Of a DNA stretch of 64,000 nt, positions 53,966 to 62,336 are shown piece by piece. Location: the NCBI GenBank assembly GCA_041191405.1, contig JBEEOW010000007.1, positions 62,001 through 126,000 on the forward strand, read 5' to 3'. The notes under the pieces were generated by a model. It was not told the DNA's origin, did not search any database, and worked only from the letters and a program-made list of their open reading frames with translations. This stretch comes from JBEEOW01 sp041191405. GTDB taxonomy: Bacteria; Bacteroidota; Bacteroidia; Cytophagales; UBA9547. The position numbers and the translations under genes are program-made. The first letter of the stretch is position 1; the number at the start of each line of letters is the position of its first letter.

Positions 53966-54754
53966 ATGATTAAACACGTAGAAAATCCTATTGTTGAGGT
54001 GCATAACCTTACAGTTAGCTATAACAATAAACCTGTATTATGGAACATTGACTTAACGCTTCCACAAGGTGCGTTGGTTGGTATTATTGGTCCGAATGGA
54101 GCAGGAAAATCAACTTTAATCAAAGCTATGATGGAGATTGTACCTCATAGCAGTGGTTATAGTAAAATTTTTGGAGAGCCTTTAAGTAAAGTGAGAGCTA
54201 AAGTTGCTTATGTTCCTCAGCGTGAATCAGTTGATTGGGATTTCCCAGCTTCGGTTTACGATGTGGTGATGATGGGCAGATATGGCAAATTAGGTTTATT
54301 TAAACGTCCTAGAAAAGCTGACCATGAAGTAGTTACGGAGTGTTTACGTAAAGTACAACTACTTCCTTTGAAAGACCGTCAAATTTCAGAACTTTCAGGT
54401 GGACAACAACAACGTGTATTTCTAGCAAGGGCTTTGGCGCAAGAAGCTGATTTGTATTTCATGGACGAACCTTTCGCTGGTGTTGATATTGCTACTGAAA
54501 CTGCAATTATTGAAATCCTGAGAGAAATGCGTAACAAAGGTAAAACGGTTGTTGTAGTTCATCATGATTTACAATCGGCTGGTGAATACTTTAACTGGAT
54601 GATTCTCATTAATATGCGTTTGGTTGCTTCTGGACCAATAGAAGAGGTATTTACAGGGGATTTGCTTCAAAAAACGTATGGCGGTAAACTGACTGTGTTG
54701 TCTAAAATTCAGAGCTTAATGCAACAAGAAGCGTTTCCTAGTAAGGATAATTGA
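53966..54754 (+). CDS. Metal ABC transporter ATPase
   Basis: 262 residues with Walker A GPNGAGKST (near residue 43), Q-loop VPQRESVDWDFP, signature LSGGQQQR, Walker B LYFMDEPFAGVD and switch His in VHHD. The VDWDFP segment after the Q-loop is typical of Mn/Zn/Fe chelate-type (MntB/ZnuC/YtgB) ATPases. It begins one base after the stop of the binding-protein gene, so translation is coupled. Confidence 0.95.
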   Translation: MIKHVENPIVEVHNLTVSYNNKPVLWNIDLTLPQGALVGIIGPNGAGKSTLIKAMMEIVPHSSGYSKIFGEPLSKVRAKVAYVPQRESVDWDFPASVYDVVMMGRYGKLGLFKRPRKADHEVVTECLRKVQLLPLKDRQISELSGGQQQRVFLARALAQEADLYFMDEPFAGVDIATETAIIEILREMRNKGKTVVVVHHDLQSAGEYFNWMILINMRLVASGPIEEVFTGDLLQKTYGGKLTVLSKIQSLMQQEAFPSKDN

Positions 54755-54756
54755 TA

Positions 54757-54883
54757 AGACTTAAGACTGAAGACATAAGGCTTAAGATCATCTTTAATTA
54801 AGATTTTCTTAAGTCTTAGGTCTTGAATCTTATGTCGAAAATAAAATCTTATGTCTTAAGTCTTTAATCTTAAGTCTAAATAA
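54757..54883. repeat. Two-armed heptamer array (AAGACTT type)
   Basis: The left block (54757-54790) holds AGACTTAAGAC-like units; the right block (54800-54883) holds the complementary CTTAAGTCTTAGGTCTT-like units, so the two can pair. It is inside the metal operon, between ATPase and fusion permease genes, where it may attenuate transcription. Confidence 0.8.
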
Positions 54884-54890
54884 ATAAACA

Positions 54891-56177
54891 ATGAAAGAAT
54901 TTTGGCAATTTATATCACTAACTGATGCCAATGTGCGGAATGTAGTATTGGGAGTTATGTTACTTTCGGCTACATCGGCAGTGGTGGGTTGTTTTGCATT
55001 TTTGCGTAAACGCTCACTCGTTGGCGATGCTGTGGCACATGCTGTTTTACCTGGCATTTGTTTGGCGTTCATGATTACACTAACAAAAAATCCTTTGGTT
55101 TTATTGTTAGGTGCGAGCTTGTCGGGTTTGGCATCTATTTATTCTATTGATTTAATAACCAAAAACTCAAAACTCAAAGCTGATGCTGCGGTAGCAATAG
55201 TTTTGTCTGTATTTTTTGGATTGGGATTGGTATTATTATCTCATATTCAACATTCTGGAAATGCATCCCAATCGGGTTTAGATAAGTTTTTATTCGGAAA
55301 AGCGGCTTCATTAACCCTCGATGACATTTACAGTTTTGCTTCTGTAGCAATAATTATGTTAATTGTTGTATTACTTTTTTACAAAGAATTTAAGATTTTA
55401 TGCTTCGATTCCAAATATGCGCATACTCTTGGTTTGCCAGTTTCAGTACTCGAAATGTTGTTGTCATTGTTAACAGTTTTGGCAGTAGTAATTGGTATTC
55501 AAGCTGTTGGAGTAGTTTTAATGGCAGCCATGTTAATTACCCCAGCTGTAGTTGGTAGAAGCTTCACTAACAATCTTACTTCCATGATATTTATTGCTGC
55601 ATTTTCTGCAATAATATCTTCACTTGCAGGAACTTATGTATCATTTATTGAAAGTTCAATGCCAACTGGACCGTGGATAGTTTTCTTTATGTCGATGATT
55701 GCATTTTTAGCATTTATGTTTGCGCCTAAAAAGGGAATACTAAGCAAATACATCAAACAATTACAAAATAAAGCTAAAATTAGAGAAGAAAATCTACTTA
55801 AAATTTTCTATAACTTAGGTGAAAAAGAAGGCAATTTTACCCAAAGTAGAACTGTAAATGAGTTGAGTATGGCAAAAAACTATAATTTCACTAATATTTA
55901 TAGTTTGTTATTTTCGCTTCGCCGACATGGATATATAGAAAAAAATGGAAATGCATATACGCTTACCAAGGCTGGTTACCAAAAAGGCAAACGAGTTACC
56001 AAAGCGCATCGTTTGTGGGAATCCTATTTAAGTGAGCATTTATTGATTCCTGCTGACCACGTACACCACAATGCTGATGCTGTAGAGCATTTAATTAGTC
56101 CTGAATTAGAACAAGAAATTCGAAATTCATTGACAAATCCCAACTTAGATCCACATCAAACCAAAATACCTAAATAA
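54891..56177 (+). CDS. Metal ABC permease fused to a C-terminal DtxR-like repressor domain
   Basis: 428 residues. Residues 1-280 are an ABC-3 type permease with about eight membrane helices (LRKRSLVGDAVAHAVLPG, IQAVGVVLMAAMLITPA). Residues about 298-428 form a cytoplasmic DtxR-like module: a winged-helix part (about 300-365, ending RRHGYIEKNGNAYTLTKAG) and a metal/dimerisation part with KAHRLWESYLSEH, H390, H392, H393, E399-H400 and the LDPHQTKIPK end that mirrors the DPHGDPIP motif of free DtxR proteins. Chlamydial YtgC-YtgR has this same fusion, and there the repressor part is cut off to bind DNA. It is followed after one base by the second permease. Confidence 0.92.
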   Translation: MKEFWQFISLTDANVRNVVLGVMLLSATSAVVGCFAFLRKRSLVGDAVAHAVLPGICLAFMITLTKNPLVLLLGASLSGLASIYSIDLITKNSKLKADAAVAIVLSVFFGLGLVLLSHIQHSGNASQSGLDKFLFGKAASLTLDDIYSFASVAIIMLIVVLLFYKEFKILCFDSKYAHTLGLPVSVLEMLLSLLTVLAVVIGIQAVGVVLMAAMLITPAVVGRSFTNNLTSMIFIAAFSAIISSLAGTYVSFIESSMPTGPWIVFFMSMIAFLAFMFAPKKGILSKYIKQLQNKAKIREENLLKIFYNLGEKEGNFTQSRTVNELSMAKNYNFTNIYSLLFSLRRHGYIEKNGNAYTLTKAGYQKGKRVTKAHRLWESYLSEHLLIPADHVHHNADAVEHLISPELEQEIRNSLTNPNLDPHQTKIPK

Positions 56178-56178
56178 C

Positions 56179-57048
56179 ATGAATTCAGATATTTGGATAA
56201 TCATTACCGCAATTATGGTGGCTACAACTTGTAGCATTTTGGGTACATTTTTATTGCTTCGCAACATGACTATGGTTGGAGATGCTATTTCGCATGCAGT
56301 ATTACCAGGCATAGTAATTTCATTTATCATTACTGGTTCAAGAGACTCAATACCAATGCTTTTAGGTGCTGGTTTGTTGGGAGTACTTGCAACTGTATTG
56401 ATTGAATTGATGCACAAAAAACTTAAAATTCAAGAAGATGCGGCCATTGGTGTTGCGTTTACTTTTTTGTTTTCTGTAGGCGTAATTTTGATTGCAAAAT
56501 TTGCCGACCAAGTTGACCTAGACCAAGATTGTGTGCTTTATGGCGATTTAAGTATGATTCCATTTGATACCATTATTTTAAATGGTTTTGAATGGGGACC
56601 ACGAGTTACCTATATTTCAGCCATCAATTTGATAGCAATAATTGCATTGGTTGTGTTTGCCTATAAAGAATTATTAATCACTTCATTTGACGGACATTAT
56701 GCTGCATTTTTAGGATTAAATGCTACACTTTGGCATTATGTATTAATGGGTGCAGTTTCGTTTACTGCAGTAAGTAGTTTTGAATCTGTGGGTGCAATAT
56801 TGGTAGTTGCATTATTGGTTGTACCACCAGCAACCGCTTATATGATTAGCAAATCTTTAAAACCTATGCTTTGGTTGAGTATTTTATTCGGAGCTACAAG
56901 TGCAATTGGTGGATATGGCTTTTCTTATTTACTCGATTCATCTATTGCAGGATGTATTGCTACAATAGCTGGTATTCAATTGGTTGTGGTATTATTAGTA
57001 AGTAAAACGTTGAAAAAGAAAGCGTTGGTTGAACCTGTGAATGGGTAA
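56179..57048 (+). CDS. Metal ABC transporter permease
   Basis: 289 residues, about eight or nine membrane segments, of the ABC-3 family: LLRNMTMVGDAISHAVLPG at the N-terminus, FESVGAILVVALLVVPPATAYM near residue 195 (the family's conserved EAA-like loop). It has no cytoplasmic extension. It should form a heterodimer with the fused permease, as YtgD does with YtgC. It ends the operon, before a bidirectional terminator. Confidence 0.93.
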   Translation: MNSDIWIIITAIMVATTCSILGTFLLLRNMTMVGDAISHAVLPGIVISFIITGSRDSIPMLLGAGLLGVLATVLIELMHKKLKIQEDAAIGVAFTFLFSVGVILIAKFADQVDLDQDCVLYGDLSMIPFDTIILNGFEWGPRVTYISAINLIAIIALVVFAYKELLITSFDGHYAAFLGLNATLWHYVLMGAVSFTAVSSFESVGAILVVALLVVPPATAYMISKSLKPMLWLSILFGATSAIGGYGFSYLLDSSIAGCIATIAGIQLVVVLLVSKTLKKKALVEPVNG

Positions 57049-57051
57049 AAA

Positions 57052-57082
57052 AAACTCCCAATTTTTAACCAATTGGGAGTTT
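57052..57082. terminator. Bidirectional terminator
   Basis: A 12-bp perfect stem AAACTCCCAATT/AATTGGGAGTTT with 7-base loop between the convergent permease and hisF genes. Confidence 0.9.
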
Positions 57083-57086
57083 GATT

Positions 57087-57842
57087 TTATATTCTAATTG
57101 AAATATTTTTATTAGCTAAATACTGTTTTAAATCAGGAATGCCTATTTCTTTAAAGTGAAAAATACTTGCGGCTAAACCAGCATCAGCGCCACCAAAAGT
57201 GAAAGCATCAGCAAAGTGCTCCATTTTACCTGCTCCACCTGAAGCAATTACTGGAATATTTGAATTTTTAGAAATCAAGGCATTTAATTCGTTTGCAAAA
57301 CCTTCTTTACAACCGTCATGATCCATAGAAGTCATCAATAATTCGCCTCCACCCCTATTTTCAATTTCTTTAGCCCACTCTATCGTTTTGATTTCTGTAG
57401 CTGTTCTACCTCCATGCGTATGTACAGTATGAACACCATTTACATAACGAGTATCAATTGCAACTACTACACACTGACTTCCAAATTCAAGAGCAAGTTC
57501 ATCAATCAATTCAGGGCGTTTAACTGCAGAGGAATTAATAGAAATTTTGTCTGCTCCAGCATTTAACAAAGCAGAAACATCTGATACAGAAGAAATTCCA
57601 CCACCTACTGTAAAAGGAATATTAATTACAGAAGCAACCTCACGAACAAGTTCAACCAAAGTTTTACGTTTTTCAACGGTAGCAGTAATATCTAAAAATA
57701 CTAATTCATCAGCACCTTGTTGCGCATATAATTCTGCCAAAGCAACAGGGTCGCCAGCATCTCGAAGTTCAAGAAAGTTAACTCCTTTTACTGTTTTACC
57801 ATCTTTTATATCTAAACAAGGTATAATTCTTTTTGTTAACAT
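57087..57842 (-). CDS. hisF: Imidazole glycerol phosphate synthase, cyclase subunit
   Basis: Cyclase half of the HisHF complex of histidine synthesis. The 251-residue TIM barrel shows catalytic Asp11 in IIPCLDIKDGKTVKG, second catalytic Asp in VVAIDTRYVNG, the phosphate loops FTVGGGI and VIASGGAGKMEHF. No hisH is adjacent on this side; its partner must be elsewhere. It is 87 bases downstream of hisA, with a heptamer array between. Confidence 0.97.
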   Translation of the reverse strand: MLTKRIIPCLDIKDGKTVKGVNFLELRDAGDPVALAELYAQQGADELVFLDITATVEKRKTLVELVREVASVINIPFTVGGGISSVSDVSALLNAGADKISINSSAVKRPELIDELALEFGSQCVVVAIDTRYVNGVHTVHTHGGRTATEIKTIEWAKEIENRGGGELLMTSMDHDGCKEGFANELNALISKNSNIPVIASGGAGKMEHFADAFTFGGADAGLAASIFHFKEIGIPDLKQYLANKNISIRI

Positions 57843-57849
57843 ATTTTTG

Positions 57850-57931
57850 AGATTATAGATTTTAGATTGTAGATGTTAGATGTTAGAATATTTTTAAGGG
57901 CTTTAATCTAAAATCTATTATCTAAAATCTT
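57850..57931. repeat. Two-armed heptamer array (TAGATTT type)
   Basis: The left block has TTAGATTGTAGATGTTAGATG units and the right block has the complementary ATCTAAAATCTATTATCT units, so it can form a hairpin between hisA and hisF. Confidence 0.8.
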
Positions 57932-58652
57932 ATTTATAAAAATTTTCAAAATCTTTCAATGAAATATGACCTTCGTAATATGCTTTTCCAACAATTACGC
58001 CGAAAATATTTTTTTCATTTAGCTTAATAATATCATCCATTCCTGCCACTCCACCACTTGCAACTAGGTTTGTTTTAGGAAATTTTTCAGAAATTTCGTC
58101 GTATAAATCAAACGATGGACCTTGTAGCAAACCATCTTTAGCAACATCAGTACTTATGATTGTACTTACGCCTTTGTCGGTATAGTTTTTAATTAAATCA
58201 AAAACCGAAACTTCAGATACTTCTTGCCAGCCAGAAACAGCTACCATTTTATTACGAGCATCAGCACCTAAAATAATTTTATCAGCGCCAAATTTACTCA
58301 ACCACGACTCAAATAATTCAGGCTTTTTAACAGCAACACTACCTCCTGTAATTTGTTTAGCTCCAGCTTCAAAAGCAATTTTCAAATCTTCGTCAGATTG
58401 TAATCCACCACCGAAATCAATATGTAAGCTAGTTTGGTTAGCAATACGCTCAAGAACTTTGTGATTAATGATTTTCTTTTCTTTTGCACCGTCTAAATCT
58501 ACCAAATGCAAATATTGCAAACCAGCACCTTCAAACATTTTTGCAACTTCAAGAGGATCATTATAATAACTAGTTTTTTGGTTATAATCACCTTGAGTTA
58601 AACGTACACATTTACCTCCTATAATATCAATGGCAGGAATTATTCTAATCAT
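57930..58652 (-). CDS. hisA: ProFAR isomerase
   Basis: Isomerises the ProFAR aminoaldose to the ketose PRFAR in histidine synthesis, the substrate of HisF. The 240-residue barrel has Asp8 in IIPAIDIIGGKCVRLTQGD, the phosphate loop DFGGGLQ, the second catalytic Asp in ISTDVAKDGLLQGPS and LVASGGVAGMDDI. The length is canonical. A CAAACTTA at 58680-58687 (TAAGTTTG on the minus strand) may be its -7 element, with no clear -33 partner. Confidence 0.97.
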   Translation of the reverse strand: MIRIIPAIDIIGGKCVRLTQGDYNQKTSYYNDPLEVAKMFEGAGLQYLHLVDLDGAKEKKIINHKVLERIANQTSLHIDFGGGLQSDEDLKIAFEAGAKQITGGSVAVKKPELFESWLSKFGADKIILGADARNKMVAVSGWQEVSEVSVFDLIKNYTDKGVSTIISTDVAKDGLLQGPSFDLYDEISEKFPKTNLVASGGVAGMDDIIKLNEKNIFGVIVGKAYYEGHISLKDFENFYK

Positions 58653-58759
58653 AAATTAAATAGCAATTGCTTAAGTTTACAAACTTACCAAAAATGCCTT
58701 AGATTTGAAGTGAAAATTTGATTAATTAGTAAAATCTAAGATTAAATTATACTTTAACC

Positions 58760-59620
58760 TCACCTCCCACTTTTAAACCTACCACCAATTACATTTGGTA
58801 TTCGCCAAAATTCTTTGTTTTTATCTGTAGGATAAGTAGTTGAAATATAACTTCCCATTTTGGCAATTTCTGTTTCACCAACTTTAATGTACAAACTAGC
58901 TTCTGGTCCGCCTTCTAAATAAACAGCATTTTTAAGTTTAACAGGAAACCATAACATGTACTGAATCATCTCTTTATGCGTATATGGCGAACGATTAAAA
59001 ATGAAATATAAGTTATTATCAAAATCATGTGCAGCTATAATCATCGAACATGATTGTTTCTTTTTATCCCACGAAAGTGGAATACCATCACAATCTAACA
59101 TGCGCATACACTGTGAATAAGAATTATATTTCAACTTAACTGAATCCCAAATGGCACAATTTAAATCTAAAATTGAAAACGGATTCAATGCAGTATCTTT
59201 GGGGTTAAATGCCATCAAACCATTGTAACTGGGCTTAAAAACTGGATTATTAAAATGCGAGTAATTTTGCATAAAACCATCATTTTCAAGCATATTGGCA
59301 AGGTTATACATGCCTGCATTTACTACAAAATTAAGTTGAAAAGTATCAGCCCATTCTTTTACTGTTCTTCGTTTTTGCTTTTGCTCAGAAGCAGTTAGTA
59401 AATAAAAATCGAATTTTGATGGATTGATTTTTAAAACACTAATTTTTGAATCGTTTACAATAGATTTTTTCGGAGCAACTACTTCTGCAAACTCAATACC
59501 TGTGGCTAAAGTTTTCCATTGAAATCGTTCTTTAAAAGCAATTGAATCTTGTCCAAAAACTTGAATCGAAAACAAGAATAAAATATTAATAATTAAAAAC
59601 TTACAATTCATTCCAATCAA
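58760..59620 (-). CDS. Secreted phosphodiester glycosidase-family protein
   Basis: 286 residues; ATG 59611 (three codons in) gives a tidy signal peptide (MNCKFLIINILFLFSIQVFGQ). The mature part fits the phosphodiester glycosidase/NAGPA (DUF2233) family: VVNAGMYN, SYNGLMAFN, and YLEGGPEASLYI near the C-terminus. Relatives remove sugar-linked phosphodiesters or modify exopolysaccharide. Its start overlaps by 20 bases the end of the lysozyme-like gene, so the two are coupled and probably act together in the envelope. Confidence 0.8.
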   Translation of the reverse strand: MIGMNCKFLIINILFLFSIQVFGQDSIAFKERFQWKTLATGIEFAEVVAPKKSIVNDSKISVLKINPSKFDFYLLTASEQKQKRRTVKEWADTFQLNFVVNAGMYNLANMLENDGFMQNYSHFNNPVFKPSYNGLMAFNPKDTALNPFSILDLNCAIWDSVKLKYNSYSQCMRMLDCDGIPLSWDKKKQSCSMIIAAHDFDNNLYFIFNRSPYTHKEMIQYMLWFPVKLKNAVYLEGGPEASLYIKVGETEIAKMGSYISTTYPTDKNKEFWRIPNVIGGRFKSGR

Positions 59621-60716
59621 ATTTTTTGCTTCTCATAGGGAATAAATCATATAATTCTCCTGAATAATAAAACTGATATGCCAAAGCACCAAATGAATAT
59701 TTTTTTTCATGAACAATTATCGTTGAACCACCAACTCTAGGATTGCTTTTAGGCACCGATTGTGGAAAACCTACATTAAATAAGGTTGCCAATATTTCTG
59801 GACGTTCATCAATTGGAAAACCAGCTCTCTCCCACTGCATTTTAACTTGTTTTAAAAAAACTGCTGCATACATGTAAGAATAATAGTGGTTTTTAAATGT
59901 GGTTAATCTGTCAAATCGCTCTTTTTCAATATTATCTGTTTTAAAATCAAGCAAATGTTCATATTTTTTGCCAATGTAATATTTGCTTGTACTGTCTTTC
60001 AAGTATGCTTCAATATGTTGTGCAGTAAGTTCTTTTATACCTGTAACACCTAATGAGAATTTTGATTCAACAGAAAGTATTTTCAACGGACCAATCCATC
60101 GTTTGTAAGCCTCTCTATCTGAGTTAAATAAACGTATTTGCTCTCCAACCAAACAAGCCACAATTAATCTTTCTTCTACATCGGTTTGCTTTGCTACTGA
60201 GTCAATTAGCTTTTTATCTTTAGCTACTGCAATTTTAAAATCAGCCCATTCTGCAATATTCATCCACTCAAAAACACTCAACTGATTAACGGAATCTGAC
60301 TTTGTTTCTACCTGTTTAATCTTCTCTAATTCAGCCATGTATGCTATATTATTTTGAAGATTAATATCAACAGCATCAAGCATTTTCAATACTTCTTTAA
60401 TATCAGCTCCTTTTTGCATTACATCCAAGATGTATTGTGCATTTTTAGGATAGTATTTATTTAAGGTTAAAATACGCTGTAAAGCTTGATATTTGTACAT
60501 TTCAATTTTTGAAGTATCCAACTTAAACTGCTGATTATATTGGTCTTTCATTTCTTGAAAATAGCGATTATTAGCATCGACATCTCCTTTTTGGTCGGTT
60601 AAACGAAATTGAATTGCCATGTACGAAGCAGACAAGAAAAATCCAATTACTGCAAAGATTAATATTAGTATGTAGGTTGGGATTTTAACCCATTTTTTAG
60701 TAAAAAACTTTTTCAA
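59601..60716 (-). CDS. Membrane-anchored lysozyme-like envelope protein
   Basis: 371 residues: one N-terminal membrane anchor (about 13-35), a helical periplasmic region (about 60-170) and a C-terminal domain similar in pattern to lytic transglycosylases: LIVACLVGEQIR with Glu192 as possible catalytic acid, then SLGVTGIKELTAQHIEAYL, and later RPEILATLFNVGFPQS and NPRVGGSTI. I infer peptidoglycan cleavage; the resemblance is to motif pattern only. It is first in a two-gene unit with the phosphodiester glycosidase, with a good promoter upstream. Confidence 0.6.
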   Translation of the reverse strand: MKKFFTKKWVKIPTYILILIFAVIGFFLSASYMAIQFRLTDQKGDVDANNRYFQEMKDQYNQQFKLDTSKIEMYKYQALQRILTLNKYYPKNAQYILDVMQKGADIKEVLKMLDAVDINLQNNIAYMAELEKIKQVETKSDSVNQLSVFEWMNIAEWADFKIAVAKDKKLIDSVAKQTDVEERLIVACLVGEQIRLFNSDREAYKRWIGPLKILSVESKFSLGVTGIKELTAQHIEAYLKDSTSKYYIGKKYEHLLDFKTDNIEKERFDRLTTFKNHYYSYMYAAVFLKQVKMQWERAGFPIDERPEILATLFNVGFPQSVPKSNPRVGGSTIIVHEKKYSFGALAYQFYYSGELYDLFPMRSKKFDWNEL

Positions 60717-60742
60717 TTTCTAGTTAAATAAATGTTACTTTA

Positions 60743-60773
60743 CAAAAATATACAATTAGCAGTATTATCTCAA
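60743..60773 (-). promoter_or_regulatory. Promoter of the lysozyme-like/glycosidase unit
   Basis: On the minus strand TTG (60771-60773), 20-base spacer and TATTTTTG (60743-60750), 27 bases before the start codon. Confidence 0.65.
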
Positions 60774-60805
60774 TAAATTCTAGTTTTGAATTTGAAATGA
60801 TTGTA

Positions 60806-60846
60806 AGATTTTAGACGTTAGACGTTAGACTTAAGACTTAAGACAA
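60806..60846. repeat. Degenerate heptamer array (TTAGACG type)
   Basis: GATTTTAGACGTTAGACGTT, then TTAAGAC units in phase 7, in the gap between divergent genes. Confidence 0.8.
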
Positions 60847-60879
60847 TCTATTTAAGTTACTTAATAATCAATACTTAAA

Positions 60880-61290
60880 ATGAAAAACCAGCTTATTAAC
60901 GAACAAATAGTTTTTTTTGATGGAATTTGTGTGTTCTGCAATAAGTCAATCAATTTACTTGAGGATTTAGATAAAAATGACAAATTCAAATTTGCAACTT
61001 TACAAAGCGAAACTGCAAAAGAATTACTTCCTGAAAGTTTAACAGTTGGCGACTTAAAATCATTGGTATTTTATAAACGAGGCAATATATTTTTAAAATC
61101 AAGTGCTGTAATTGAAATAGTTGCTCAGCTGGGTGGATTTTGGAAAATTGTTAAAATTGCGTACATCATTCCTTCAATTATAAGAAATGTATTTTATGAT
61201 TTAATAGCAAAAAATAGATACAATTGGTTTGGTAAAAATGACGCATGTAGATTACCTAATGCTAACAATAAACATAAATATTTAGAATAA
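60880..61290 (+). CDS. DCC-family thiol-disulfide oxidoreductase-like protein
   Basis: 136 residues of DUF393. VFFDGICVFCNKS carries the CxxC pair C17-x-x-C20 after the DG that names the family, and DACRLP near the C-terminus is the second conserved block. The domain is a thioredoxin-fold relative; redox activity is inferred from the motif and not proven. The protein appears cytoplasmic. It is a single gene with its own terminator. Confidence 0.85.
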   Translation: MKNQLINEQIVFFDGICVFCNKSINLLEDLDKNDKFKFATLQSETAKELLPESLTVGDLKSLVFYKRGNIFLKSSAVIEIVAQLGGFWKIVKIAYIIPSIIRNVFYDLIAKNRYNWFGKNDACRLPNANNKHKYLE

Positions 61291-61322
61291 AAAAGCCTTA
61301 ACAAATTAATATTAAGGCTTTT
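61291..61322. terminator. Bidirectional terminator
   Basis: An 11-bp stem AAAAGCCTTAA/TTAAGGCTTTT with 10-base loop between convergent genes. Confidence 0.85.
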
Positions 61323-61347
61323 AAAAGTAAATCAATAAGGTGATTTT

Positions 61348-62277
61348 TTATAATTTATTAGAACCAACTTTTTGAATTGCCATCATTTGTTTCATGCTTT
61401 TTTCCATTCCTTCAGTACTTCCATCAAGGAAAATAACATTGCCATTACCAGATTCAGCAAAGTTTTTAATTGCCTCAGTCCACATACTGAATAAAATCAC
61501 GCTCGTATCAAGATTTGCTTCCTGTAACTGAATAGCAGCATCAGTCATACCTGCAGCAACTTCTTTTCTAAATAATGCAACACCTTGTCCACGTAATTGC
61601 GCAGCTTCACGTTCAGCTTCTGCAGCAATTTTGATAGCATTTCCTTCTGCCTCAGCAGCTTTTGTTTTTGTAATTAACAATGCTTGACCTTCATTTTCAG
61701 CTGCTGCTTTTAAGTTATTACTAGCTACAACTTTACTCATTGATTCAAGAATTACTTTATCAAACGTAATGTCATTAATCTGTAAATCAAGTAAATGATA
61801 CCCCCACTCTTCAAGTAATTGATCAATTTGATCTTTAACATATTCAACTAAATCTCTTCTTAAAGCTAATATTTCCGATTGTTTTTTAGTAGCTACAAAC
61901 GAACGTATAGTTCCCTCAATTGTTCTTGTTAAAGCTTGCATTAAATCTTGCGTAGAAAAGAATTTAAAAGCTACCTTTTTAACAGTCTCCTCACTTTCAT
62001 TTTGCACAGCAAACAAAAGCATACTTTTAAAATAAACATTTGCTTGGTCATTCGTTACAGCTTGAAATTCCATTTCAACTGAACGGTTTTGAATACTTAT
62101 TTTGCGATTAATTTGCTCAATAAATGGTATCAAAAAGTTCAAACCCGGACGAGCAACTCGTCTGTATTTACCAAAAACGGTAATAACCCCAACAGTACCT
62201 TGTTGAATTGTTTTTAAACCAGAAAATAAAATTATTAAAACTGGTACTAAGTAAAGTAGATAAATCATTTTTTCCAT
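61348..62277 (-). CDS. Stomatin/prohibitin-like SPFH protein
   Basis: 309 residues: N-terminal membrane hairpin or anchor (about 4-24), SPFH domain (about 27-180; GTVGVITVFGKYRRVARPGLNFLIPF, ISIQNRSVEMEFQAVTND), then a coiled-coil region rich in Ala/Glu (AAENEGQALLITKTKAAEAEG) and a C-terminal oligomerisation part. Bacterial stomatins usually pair with NfeD, which is absent here. It is distinct from the flotillin-like SPFH protein at 2.5-4.4 kb: shorter and without the N-terminal repeats. Confidence 0.9.
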   Translation of the reverse strand: MEKMIYLLYLVPVLIILFSGLKTIQQGTVGVITVFGKYRRVARPGLNFLIPFIEQINRKISIQNRSVEMEFQAVTNDQANVYFKSMLLFAVQNESEETVKKVAFKFFSTQDLMQALTRTIEGTIRSFVATKKQSEILALRRDLVEYVKDQIDQLLEEWGYHLLDLQINDITFDKVILESMSKVVASNNLKAAAENEGQALLITKTKAAEAEGNAIKIAAEAEREAAQLRGQGVALFRKEVAAGMTDAAIQLQEANLDTSVILFSMWTEAIKNFAESGNGNVIFLDGSTEGMEKSMKQMMAIQKVGSNKL

Positions 62278-62336
62278 AATTTCTTAAAGTATTTTTGCAA
62301 TGATAATAATAATCAACTAATTAAAATAATTTTCGA

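Noticed and set aside
54830..55072. Minus-strand frame across the start of the fusion permease
   Set aside because: It lies opposite a well-supported permease frame and partly in a heptamer array.
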